From assembly GCA_019637995.1 (NCBI GenBank), contig JAHBUQ010000001.1, forward strand, positions 806,001-870,000: a stretch of DNA of 64,000 nt, in the 5' to 3' direction. Position 1 is the first letter of the stretch, and the number at the start of each line of letters is the position of its first letter. Shown here in pieces: positions 57,805-64,000 of this stretch. The notes under the pieces are model-generated. The model was not told the DNA's origin. It made no database searches and saw only the letters and a list, made by a program, of their open reading frames with translations. Both the position numbers and the translations under genes were made by a program. This DNA comes from Ignavibacteriota bacterium (lineage in GTDB: Bacteria; Bacteroidota; Ignavibacteria; Kapaibacteriales; UBA2268).

Positions 57805-58377
57805 ATGAAAATTAGAAAAATTAGTATAATTATCATATTTATAATGTTAATAAGTACTCTGAACGTTGTGGAAAGTCAGATAAATAATAAAATTATTAGG
57901 GATAGTGATTCAATAAATATTTATGATTATCCTGAAGTGATAGATAGAGCAAATAAATTTTCTCAATTTTTAAGAGAATTTAATACAAACACTGATGAAT
58001 ATGATCCACATTATTTTTGGCCCCAGCAAATTGAACTTATGATTCTTGAAAAAGAGAAATATGATAATTTTGATTATTATGCATTCAAAGGACTTGCTCT
58101 TAATCACTTCATTCAAAAATTGGATAGTATTTATGGTAATGAAAATTTCATTGACAGCTTAATAGTATTTCATTTTGATGAAATTGAAGCTTCGCCACAT
58201 TTATGGTTTATTTTGTACTATAAGTATGACACTGATTATCTACTTGAAATTTTTATTTCGCTTGCCAAAGAATGTTATGAAGTTCAAGGGTACGATAATA
58301 AAAGGACTTTTTTAAATGACAAAATTTATTATTGTAATAAGTTTGATTTCATTGCTGTTTATAAGAAGTTAGATTAA
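57805..58377 (+). CDS. Exported candidate immunity protein 2b
   Basis: The 190-aa protein has a signal peptide (IIIIFIMLISTLNVVES, cleavage near residue 25). It shares the RxxxFxxFxRxFNxNT stretch and a conserved late Cys region with the preceding gene, suggesting a duplicated and diverged immunity gene. It has no toxin domain directly upstream; 89 nt separate it from the preceding gene. In the same frame after its stop there is a 34-codon open run (58378-58484, ending KKMYGIKEIK), possibly a relic of another toxin tail. Function inferred from context only. Confidence 0.65.
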   Translation: MKIRKISIIIIFIMLISTLNVVESQINNKIIRDSDSINIYDYPEVIDRANKFSQFLREFNTNTDEYDPHYFWPQQIELMILEKEKYDNFDYYAFKGLALNHFIQKLDSIYGNENFIDSLIVFHFDEIEASPHLWFILYYKYDTDYLLEIFISLAKECYEVQGYDNKRTFLNDKIYYCNKFDFIAVYKKLD

Positions 58378-58526
58378 GTATTAGATGATAATAGTTATAG
58401 CCATTATATGAGGGCTGATCAAAAAATTGAGCAAAAATTTATTAAAAAGGTTAAAAAGATGTATGGTATAAAAGAGATTAAATGAGCATTAAGTTAAAAG
58501 ATAAAACGTAAGGAGAAATTCATATT

Positions 58527-58563
58527 TGCTTACAAGTCCGCATGGGGATGGTGAGTATGATGA
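58527..58563 (+). pseudogene. Rhs core remnant
   Basis: GCTTACAAGTCCGCATGGGG and the following ~15 nt match the Rhs core (compare 55671 and 62581). It is cut off by the DUF4160 gene region; the core resumes at 59148. Confidence 0.85.
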
Positions 58564-58636
58564 CGGTACTTATGATAATTATAAAATATTGAACTATGGA
58601 TTTCGTTTAAATTATTATTTTAAAATTGAGGTTTTT

Positions 58637-58894
58637 ATGCCGGAGATATCCAGATTTCTTGGAATTGTAGTTTATATGCTTTATAATGACCACTCTCCAC
58701 CACACTTTCATGCTAAGTATGGTGAGTACAAAATTACAGTTGAGATTGAATCAGGAGTTATCGAAGGTAAGTTCCCAAGACGAGCTTTGAACTCTGTCAT
58801 TGAGTGGTATTTAAAGTATAAGGATGAACTTATGGATGATTGGAATTTGGCAATGGAACATGATGCTTTGAAAAAAATTCCACCACTGGAGTAA
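58637..58894 (+). CDS. DUF4160 protein
   Basis: The 85-aa protein starts at ATG 58637 (MPEISRFLGIVVYM). The open frame extends back to 58526 only because it fuses with the Rhs remnant. The DUF4160 hallmark is present: PEISRF, then DHSPPHFHAKYGEY with its paired His residues, and NLAMEHDALKKIPPL at the end. DUF4160 proteins are almost always encoded beside a DUF2442 protein, as here (3-nt gap), and the pair is regarded as a putative toxin-antitoxin-like module; its activity is not established. Here it lies within a disrupted Rhs core. Confidence 0.9.
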   Translation: MPEISRFLGIVVYMLYNDHSPPHFHAKYGEYKITVEIESGVIEGKFPRRALNSVIEWYLKYKDELMDDWNLAMEHDALKKIPPLE

Positions 58895-58897
58895 AAT

Positions 58898-59137
58898 ATG
58901 AAAAATCTTAAAATCTTATCAGCAAAATATTTAATTGACTATAAAATATTTCTAACATTTAATGATGGAAAATCAGGTGAAGTAAATTTAGAAAATGACT
59001 TGTGGGGTAAAATTTTCTTACCTCTTAAAGACATTTCAAATTTCATTCAGTTTAAGATTTCACCTGTAACAAACACTATTGAATGGCCAAATGGAGCTGA
59101 CTTAGCACCAGAATATTTATATTCAAAATGCGAATAG
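58898..59137 (+). CDS. DUF2442 protein
   Basis: The 79-aa partner of the preceding DUF4160 gene has the typical DUF2442 layout: a beta-strand opening (YKIFLTFNDGKSGEVNL), a central segment and the closing NTIEWPNGADLAPEYLY. The stop lies 10 nt inside the start of the next Rhs fragment, so the pair joins directly to the resumed Rhs core. Presumed antitoxin-like or modulator role by family association only. Confidence 0.88.
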   Translation: MKNLKILSAKYLIDYKIFLTFNDGKSGEVNLENDLWGKIFLPLKDISNFIQFKISPVTNTIEWPNGADLAPEYLYSKCE

Positions 59138-60156
59138 TTTTCAGTTATTCGGAATCAGATTTGCAGATGCTCGGTTTCCGTATGTACGATAATGAAACTG
59201 GTCGCTTCACCACACCTGACCTTCTGTGGAGTGCCTTCCCAGCTCATACGCCATACCACTATGCATACAACTCACCACTGACTTATCGCGATCCGACAGG
59301 GCTGGCTCCGGAGAAGGAGAAGGAAAGAGAGGAGTTGATGGGTGTTTTCGAGAATCAATTCGCTGTTAGCCAAAAATTAGAAGATAATCTTGAAAGGGAG
59401 TCTTTAATAAACAATCCTCTTTATAATCCGCTTGGTGTTTCTCCGTTTGCGCTTGCTTTTGGTGTAGGTGGTGGAGGAAGTAGGATAGGAGTAGCGGGTG
59501 CTGGATATAATGGTGCTTATAAAACTATGGAACTTAATGTACCTAAAAATTGGGATACTGAATCCATAAATGAAGTTTGCAAGCCAGCAAATAACTATCT
59601 TAATCAAATTCAGACCGATTTTCCTAATAAAGAAGTTGGATTTTTACTAAGATATGATAGCGAATCCAATAGACTTTTTGCAGACTTTTTCATTGGAGAA
59701 AGTGAAACCAAATGGCTAGGTTTATATAAAAGTCCTTATAATAAACCATTAAAATCCAGTGAAATGATAATTGGGTTTGTGCATACTCACCCAAGAGACA
59801 AATCTTCTACATTTAGTCCTGATGATCTTAGTGTTATCAGTGATTTTTCACTTGGAAATTATAAATGGACTAATGTCCCTAATATGGCTGATTTTACAAT
59901 TGAAAGAGGTTGGAAAGATAATTTGATACCAGAATCTACCAAGGTCTTACATAATAACCCGAAAACAATTGATAGGATGTACTTTGGCGTTCATTATTCA
60001 GAAGGTTATGATTCATTTAGTTGGCAATCAACTTATAAGAAATACCTTCCTATAATGTATAATAATATTTGGATAATGAAAGGCATTAATCAATATCTCA
60101 AGTTTTTAAAAGAACCAAAATCTTTTGGAGCAGATTATCATAATGGGAGTAAATAA
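59128..60156 (+). CDS. Short Rhs-core fragment with JAMM toxin domain (cassette 3)
   Basis: The 342-aa frame keeps only the last ~65 residues of the Rhs core (SDLQMLGFRMYDNETGRF ... YRDPTGLAPEKEKER). It then departs from the other cassettes directly after the core. The C-terminal domain (about 135-342) has Glu169 in KEVGFLL and His219-Thr-His221, followed by Ser230-Pro-Asp-Asp233, i.e. E...HxH-x8-SxxD, a JAMM-type zinc site. The last ~55 residues (VHYSEGYDSFSW onward) recur as DNA remnants before the next two exported genes. It has no secretion N-terminus; a displaced cassette. ATG 59128 overlaps the DUF2442 stop. Confidence 0.83.
   Translation: MRIVFSYSESDLQMLGFRMYDNETGRFTTPDLLWSAFPAHTPYHYAYNSPLTYRDPTGLAPEKEKEREELMGVFENQFAVSQKLEDNLERESLINNPLYNPLGVSPFALAFGVGGGGSRIGVAGAGYNGAYKTMELNVPKNWDTESINEVCKPANNYLNQIQTDFPNKEVGFLLRYDSESNRLFADFFIGESETKWLGLYKSPYNKPLKSSEMIIGFVHTHPRDKSSTFSPDDLSVISDFSLGNYKWTNVPNMADFTIERGWKDNLIPESTKVLHNNPKTIDRMYFGVHYSEGYDSFSWQSTYKKYLPIMYNNIWIMKGINQYLKFLKEPKSFGADYHNGSK
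59148..59338 (+). repeat. Rhs core repeat, copy 3 (3' part)
   Basis: Resumes the Rhs core from TCAGATTTGCAGATGCTCGG through GGAGAAGGAGAAGGAAAGAG. About 390 nt of core found in copies 1, 2 and 4 are replaced by the DUF4160-DUF2442 pair. Confidence 0.9.
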
Positions 60157-60158
60157 AT

Positions 60159-60734
60159 ATGCGATATATAAAATTAACTTTGGTAATAATATTAATCTCT
60201 TTGTATATTTCAATGTCAGAAGTTAGTAAACATTATAACGATAATATAAATTATTTCTATGATACTTATGGTTTTTGTAAAAGAGATAATTGGCGGGGAT
60301 TTTTTCTCAAAGATATTAATAAGCTAAGTGAGGTTAAAGGAACTTCTATTAAAGATGTAATGGACAAACTGAAAGTAAAGTATCGTCTTTCAGATATTAT
60401 TATAGGATGGGAAAATTTTGAAATAGCAATTCTTGATTCTCAAAATTTAATATCTTTGAAACGAGATTATTTGAAAATAAATGGTGTGGCTTATAGATTT
60501 GAATATGATAAGCAATTTGATTATCGAATCATTATTTGCTTTGATTCTTTATTGATAAACAATAAACCAATAAAAATATCAAAACAAAAAAATGCTTATT
60601 TAAATAAAAATTCAAAAAAACTTCTGGATGCAATTCAGAATACAATAATTAGTAATAATGTGAAAATATATGAAGGCTTGGAATATAAGCCCATTCCAAT
60701 ACCTGATGCTAATAAAGAAGATATTAATGAATAG
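60159..60734 (+). CDS. Exported candidate immunity protein 3
   Basis: The 191-aa protein starts 2 nt after the cassette 3 stop, with GGGAG about 10 nt before the ATG. It has an N-terminal hydrophobic signal (LTLVIILISLYISM). There is no recognisable family. The C-terminus PIPIPDANKEDINE is almost repeated at the end of the 61006 gene product. It is the natural immunity candidate for cassette 3 by position. Confidence 0.72.
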   Translation: MRYIKLTLVIILISLYISMSEVSKHYNDNINYFYDTYGFCKRDNWRGFFLKDINKLSEVKGTSIKDVMDKLKVKYRLSDIIIGWENFEIAILDSQNLISLKRDYLKINGVAYRFEYDKQFDYRIIICFDSLLINNKPIKISKQKNAYLNKNSKKLLDAIQNTIISNNVKIYEGLEYKPIPIPDANKEDINE

Positions 60735-60836
60735 CATAATGCTTTTACGGTAACTTTACAAACTTATTTGTCATTGTTATTGATTTTATCATTCAAAACA
60801 ACGCGAAATAAATCCTTTTACAATTTTTAGTAATAT
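60691..60836 (+). repeat. Shared immunity-gene tail and 3' UTR, copy A
   Basis: The last ~15 codons of the 60159 gene plus ~105 nt of downstream sequence (TAGCATAATGC ... ACAATTTTTAGTAATATTTT) recur with few changes at 61491-61639. Confidence 0.9.
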
Positions 60837-60990
60837 TTTGGCGTTCATTATTCAGAAGGTTATGATTCATTTAGTTGGTAAGCAACTTATAAGAAATACC
60901 TTCCTATAATGTATAATAATATTTGGTTAATGGGATATTACAGCAAAGGTTCTAACTTAAACAAGAAATTTTGGTGCTGATTATTTTAAA
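60837..60990 (+). pseudogene. Toxin-tail remnant before the 61006 gene
   Basis: Matches the end of cassette 3 (compare 59985-60090): VHYSEGYDSFSW, then an in-frame stop (TGGTAA for TGGCAA), TYKKYLPIMYNNIW, and a divergent, interrupted tail ending near AATTTTGGTGCTGATTATT. It cannot encode a toxin. Confidence 0.85.
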
Positions 60991-61005
60991 AAGAGGAGAA
61001 AATAA

Positions 61006-61536
61006 ATGAGAAAGATTATTTTAATTCTTTGTTTCATTACTCAGATTTCATGCCAAAGCCATGAAATTGAATATCATGTTTTTAGTTATTATGATAAACC
61101 CGAATTCTATCATAATCTTGATTCAGATAGTAATAACTATATTGATAGCCTTGAATATAAAGAAAGTGAATTATTTGAGTTGCTCACTAAGAAAGCAGAC
61201 GCAGAAAAAATTTACAATGTTTTATTAAAAGAAAACCGATTATTTGGTATAGCTGTTTATACTTATCAAGAAAATAAACGGATTAGTTTTGAAAGTGCTC
61301 TGTTCATGATTAAAGGTAAAAATAGAAATATTATTGAAATAAATATTTACTACAAAGTACCGACTGAGTTCGAAAACAGCAAGGATTATTCAAAATTAGA
61401 TAATAAGAATAAAATCGAATTTATTCTTCAATTATCAATGAAAAATTTTGATTATTCTTATACATTTAATAAAGTACAGCGGTATGGTTTTCCAATACCA
61501 GTGCCAGATGCGAATAAAGAAGATATTAAAGAATAG
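61006..61536 (+). CDS. Lipoprotein, candidate immunity protein 4
   Basis: The 176-aa protein has a lipobox (ITQISC, Cys16) and a good ribosome site (AGAGGAG 10 nt before ATG). The body is unique, Lys/Glu/Asn-rich, with no recognised family. It ends FPIPVPDANKEDIKE, nearly the same tail as the 60159 product although the rest is unrelated in appearance. It follows a toxin-tail remnant instead of a complete toxin, so it is an orphan immunity-gene candidate, anchored in the envelope. Confidence 0.72.
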   Translation: MRKIILILCFITQISCQSHEIEYHVFSYYDKPEFYHNLDSDSNNYIDSLEYKESELFELLTKKADAEKIYNVLLKENRLFGIAVYTYQENKRISFESALFMIKGKNRNIIEINIYYKVPTEFENSKDYSKLDNKNKIEFILQLSMKNFDYSYTFNKVQRYGFPIPVPDANKEDIKE

Positions 61537-61639
61537 CATAATGCCTTTACAGTAACTTTACAAACTTATTTGTCATTGTTATTGATTTAATCATTCAAAA
61601 CAATGCGAAATAAATCCTTTTACAATTTTTAGTAATATT
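61491..61639 (+). repeat. Shared immunity-gene tail and 3' UTR, copy B
   Basis: Second copy of the unit described at 60691, ending at AGTAATATTTT where the next toxin-tail remnant begins. Confidence 0.9.
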
Positions 61640-61819
61640 TTGGAGTTCATTATTCAGAAGGTTATGAATCTTTTAGTTGGGATAAGGGTCATGCAAGTTT
61701 GAAAGGATTCTACCAAAATATAAACTTTATCACAGGTATGGGTCAATCTTATAGTTGGAGAAAATATTTGAATAAAAACTATAATGTAGATTATTTTTTC
61801 AAAAAAAAGGAAAAAAAAT
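61640..61819 (+). pseudogene. Toxin-tail remnant before the 61818 gene
   Basis: An open run of about 58 codons starts VHYSEGYESFSWDKG, then diverges from cassette 3 (GHASLKGFYQNINF ... NKNYNVDYFFKKKEKK) and ends in TGA overlapping the next ATG (ATGA). It has no start and no catalytic motif: the 3' end of a different toxin allele left next to its presumed immunity gene. Confidence 0.8.
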
Positions 61820-62354
61820 GAAATTCTTAAATATCTTTATCTTTGTTTGCTCATTTATATGCGGTATTGTCAGTACAACATTTTTGGCAAGATGTTGCGA
61901 TTACGAGATTCGTCAAGAATATATGGGTGAAATTGAAATCATGGAACAATTTAAAAAAGATGGTAAACATCCATATCGTTTTGATGATAAAATCTCAGTG
62001 GACATTCAAAAATATAATACAGTTGAAGATATATTATCATTAATTAAAAAAAGTGAAGAAATTGAATCTGTCATAATCGGTATTAAAGTAGAAGAGAATG
62101 TTCCAACAAACAGAATACATTCTATAACAGTTGAATGTGCTGGTGATAATGTAAATTCAAACATATATGTTTTAATTTTATCATCTGAAATTGAAGGTGA
62201 AAAGACCGAAAAGATTAAAAATCGATATAAGTTTATTGACGAAAAAGTAATCAAAAAGAATTACAATAGGGTACTAAAAGAAAAGATCAAAAGAGTATAT
62301 CAATACCAACGAAGCAAACTATGGAAACCTGTTCCAGTATCAGATACAAAATAA
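61818..62354 (+). CDS. Exported/anchored candidate immunity protein 5
   Basis: The 178-aa protein has an N-terminal hydrophobic segment (FLNIFIFVCSFICGIVSTTFLA). A Lys/Glu/Ile-rich body of unknown family follows, ending KPVPVSDTK, a shorter version of the PxPxPD tail seen in the two preceding exported proteins. The ATG overlaps the stop of the toxin-tail remnant, preserving the toxin-immunity coupling although the toxin is gone. It is followed after 18 nt by Rhs cassette 4. Confidence 0.7.
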   Translation: MKFLNIFIFVCSFICGIVSTTFLARCCDYEIRQEYMGEIEIMEQFKKDGKHPYRFDDKISVDIQKYNTVEDILSLIKKSEEIESVIIGIKVEENVPTNRIHSITVECAGDNVNSNIYVLILSSEIEGEKTEKIKNRYKFIDEKVIKKNYNRVLKEKIKRVYQYQRSKLWKPVPVSDTK

Positions 62355-62372
62355 TATCAAATTTAGAACTAA

Positions 62373-63905
62373 ATGAAGAAACGTTTTAATTCAGATACTA
62401 TTTCTCACGAAGAATACAAATACAACACGGCAGGACGATTAGTGGAATACACCAAGAGCAATATTTCTGGATTTGGTTCGAGTTTCAACCAAAGTTTATT
62501 ACCACATGAGTCTTTCACTGCAGACAAATGGACATGGGGCTATAAATATAATCATGCCGGAGTGCGTGAGCAAAAGCGTATGCTTACAAGTCCGCATGGG
62601 GATGATTGGTATGATGATGAAGGAATTAAAGTTTTCGCTCATCTTTGGGAGTATTATATGACCGGTGCTTTTGGAGAGGAGATTGTGCAATACAAGGGCT
62701 TTCAGACGTCTGCAGATGTTGGAATGGGACCGGAGAGAAAAGTATATCTTGGGGCTTATCGCTACCGGGCAGGTGGCGAATTGCTGTACCATCACGACGG
62801 GACAAAAGAGGTGAACTTCACGGACAATAACGGTTCTGTAAGACTGACCGTGCATAATGGCGGTGGCATACATCAATACGATTATAAACCATTTGGCGAT
62901 ACACTTTGGACATCAGCAGGCACTATGAACCGAGATAACTTCGACGGTAGTATTTATGATGCAGAATCTGATTTGCAGATGCTCGGCTTCCGTATGTACG
63001 ATAATGAAACTGGTCGCTTCACCACGCCCGACCTGCTGTGGTCTGCCTTCCCGGCTCAAACGCCGTACCACTATGCTTATAACTCACCGCTGACTTATCG
63101 CGACCCGACTGGCTTAGCTCCAGAGAAAGAGAAGGAAAGAGAGGAGTTGCAAGTATTTCTTATACCAGACTTGGATTTGCATGATGGATTAATTAATGAG
63201 TTAAAAAATAATCCCGCATACAATCACTACTATATTATTGCAATGGCTGATCTTACATTTGCAAATGTAATGAAATTAAATGATTTTTATTTGTCTTATG
63301 GTGGTGGTAGCGGAGGAAGAACTGCGAAAGGTAAAGGCGCTGAGAATGGACAAGGAGGACAGGGGTCAGATAATAATACTAAATCTAATGAACAAGTTGG
63401 TAAAAAATCTGAAGATAAAGGAGATAGTGAACTTGGTTGGTTTGGCAAATTATTAGTATTGTTTGGATTAAAGGAAGATGAAGCAAAATATTCTGAAAAT
63501 AATAAAAAGGGGGCATTTGTAGCTTCACGCAATATGAAGATAACTGGTAGTTCGGTCGATCAAGCACGAAAAGAAAATTTATTTGGAACTAGTAGTGAAA
63601 ATGAAAAGCAACAAGAAGATGAATATGATGCATATCGTCATTTAATGTGGTCTGCTTTGAATTGTTGGATATTAGGAGAAAAAGAAGCAAGGAAAATTGG
63701 AAATGCTCATGAGAATTTTCCAGACAATAATCCAACATCAAAACAGATGGATTTGCATAATAATGAAATTGGTTTTAGAATTGGCAACCAATTAAGAAAT
63801 ATGGGAATATCAAACTATATGGATGCAATTAGAACTGCTCAAATACTATCACAATTTATGATAAGGTCTGGTACTGTAATAATAAATCATCCAATTGGGA
63901 AATAA
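62373..63905 (+). CDS. Rhs core fragment with DUF6973-like toxin domain (cassette 4)
   Basis: The 510-aa frame starts abruptly in the Rhs core (MKKRFNSDTISHEEY). It carries the core end, the same linker as cassettes 1 and 2 and then a unique domain (about 335-510) without JAMM residues. That domain has DAYRHLMWSALN, then RKIGNAHENF and MDLHNNEIGFRIG. The YRH / AHE / HNN-x-x-G constellation recalls DUF6973 domains found at the C-terminus of polymorphic toxins; the conserved polar residues suggest an enzyme, but the activity is not known to me. The core is visibly more diverged (KLTVHNGGG-type changes) than copies 1 and 2. Confidence 0.8.
   Translation: MKKRFNSDTISHEEYKYNTAGRLVEYTKSNISGFGSSFNQSLLPHESFTADKWTWGYKYNHAGVREQKRMLTSPHGDDWYDDEGIKVFAHLWEYYMTGAFGEEIVQYKGFQTSADVGMGPERKVYLGAYRYRAGGELLYHHDGTKEVNFTDNNGSVRLTVHNGGGIHQYDYKPFGDTLWTSAGTMNRDNFDGSIYDAESDLQMLGFRMYDNETGRFTTPDLLWSAFPAQTPYHYAYNSPLTYRDPTGLAPEKEKEREELQVFLIPDLDLHDGLINELKNNPAYNHYYIIAMADLTFANVMKLNDFYLSYGGGSGGRTAKGKGAENGQGGQGSDNNTKSNEQVGKKSEDKGDSELGWFGKLLVLFGLKEDEAKYSENNKKGAFVASRNMKITGSSVDQARKENLFGTSSENEKQQEDEYDAYRHLMWSALNCWILGEKEARKIGNAHENFPDNNPTSKQMDLHNNEIGFRIGNQLRNMGISNYMDAIRTAQILSQFMIRSGTVIINHPIGK
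62382..63360 (+). repeat. Rhs core repeat, copy 4
   Basis: Homologous to copies 1 and 2 from GTTTTAATTCAGATACTATT to GAGAATGGACAAGGAGGA, with substitutions and a small internal replacement near 62835-62880. Confidence 0.9.
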
Positions 63906-63909
63906 AGTC

Positions 63910-64000
63910 ATGAAAAATATCAAAAGAATTCATAAAGTATTGTTTTTCATATTTTTAATTTTTTTAACATGGATAATAATTAAACCGAATAAAGTAAGTA
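63910..64000 (+). CDS. Start of a membrane-anchored/exported gene, candidate immunity protein 6 (partial)
   Basis: ATG 63910 follows the cassette 4 stop by 4 nt. The 30 visible codons encode a Lys-rich start and a hydrophobic stretch (VLFFIFLIFLTWIII), the same layout as the other exported genes behind toxin domains. The gene runs off the window. Confidence 0.7.
   Translation, partial: MKNIKRIHKVLFFIFLIFLTWIIIKPNKVS

Noticed and set aside
58526-58636. N-terminal extension of the DUF4160 protein
   Set aside because: These codons belong to the Rhs remnant; the DUF4160 family starts at MPEISRF, ATG 58637.
51419-64000. Insertion sequence or transposase driving the Rhs array
   Set aside because: No transposase, integrase or terminal inverted repeats were found; duplication is explained by recombination between core copies.
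1-64000. tRNA, rRNA, riboswitch or replication origin
   Set aside because: Gaps between genes were read for cloverleaf-like, riboswitch-like or DnaA-box-rich sequence; none was convincing.

Overview
The window reads as a chromosome segment of an AT-rich Gram-negative bacterium of the Bacteroidota/Ignavibacteriota/'Kapabacteria' (FCB) side of the tree. This placement is an inference. It rests on several large secreted proteins ending in type IX secretion (T9SS) type A-like tails, choice-of-anchor-D/VWA/SBBP and fibronectin-III architectures, lipobox proteins, TAnnTTTG-like -7 boxes and generally weak Shine-Dalgarno sequences. No rRNA, tRNA or CRISPR array was seen.

Region 1 (1-14.3 kb) is a surface and secretion block. 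It holds a truncated HExxH metallopeptidase, a lipoprotein subtilase, a NarL-type response regulator, and three convergently oriented T9SS cargo proteins: a beta-propeller plus six Fn3-like repeats, a 1549-aa VWA/anchor protein, and a C25-like protein. Perfect or near-perfect hairpin terminators separate them.

Region 2 (14.3-40.1 kb) is core metabolism and information processing. It contains pyrC with a tiny downstream ORF, a pyrD-like gene, pheT preceding a giant coiled-coil gene, a yebC-family gene, panC, ftsY, an SDR, lptB-htrA, priA, an LhgO-like oxidase, another T9SS protein, an OmpR-type regulator with a MazG-like gene, a one-domain asparaginase, and folB-folK-dnaG with coupled overlaps.

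Region 3 (40.1-45.7 kb) is a defence island. It has a cluster of small-hairpin repeats, a 3' relic of a type IIG restriction-modification gene, rhuM, and an intact type IIG gene. A four-helix-bundle (IVP/S23-like) gene sits inside the intact type IIG gene in another frame, bracketed by a perfect 16-nt inverted repeat. Region 4 (45.8-50.7 kb) returns to pdxA, an APC permease and a T9SS carboxypeptidase-regulatory-like protein.

Region 5 (50.7-64 kb) is the most unusual part: a tandem Rhs/YD-repeat polymorphic-toxin array. Four Rhs-core fragments share nearly identical DNA and end in different C-terminal domains. Three of these carry the Glu...HxH...(S/T)xxD signature of JAMM/JAB metallopeptidases, and the fourth has a DUF6973-like domain. 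Each is followed by one or more AT-rich genes with export signals or a membrane anchor, which are candidate immunity genes; the last is cut by the window edge. After cassette 3 come modules made of [toxin-tail remnant + exported gene + common 3' UTR], and a DUF4160-DUF2442 gene pair has replaced part of the third Rhs core. The array looks like a store of displaced toxin tails and immunity genes that recombine through the conserved Rhs core.
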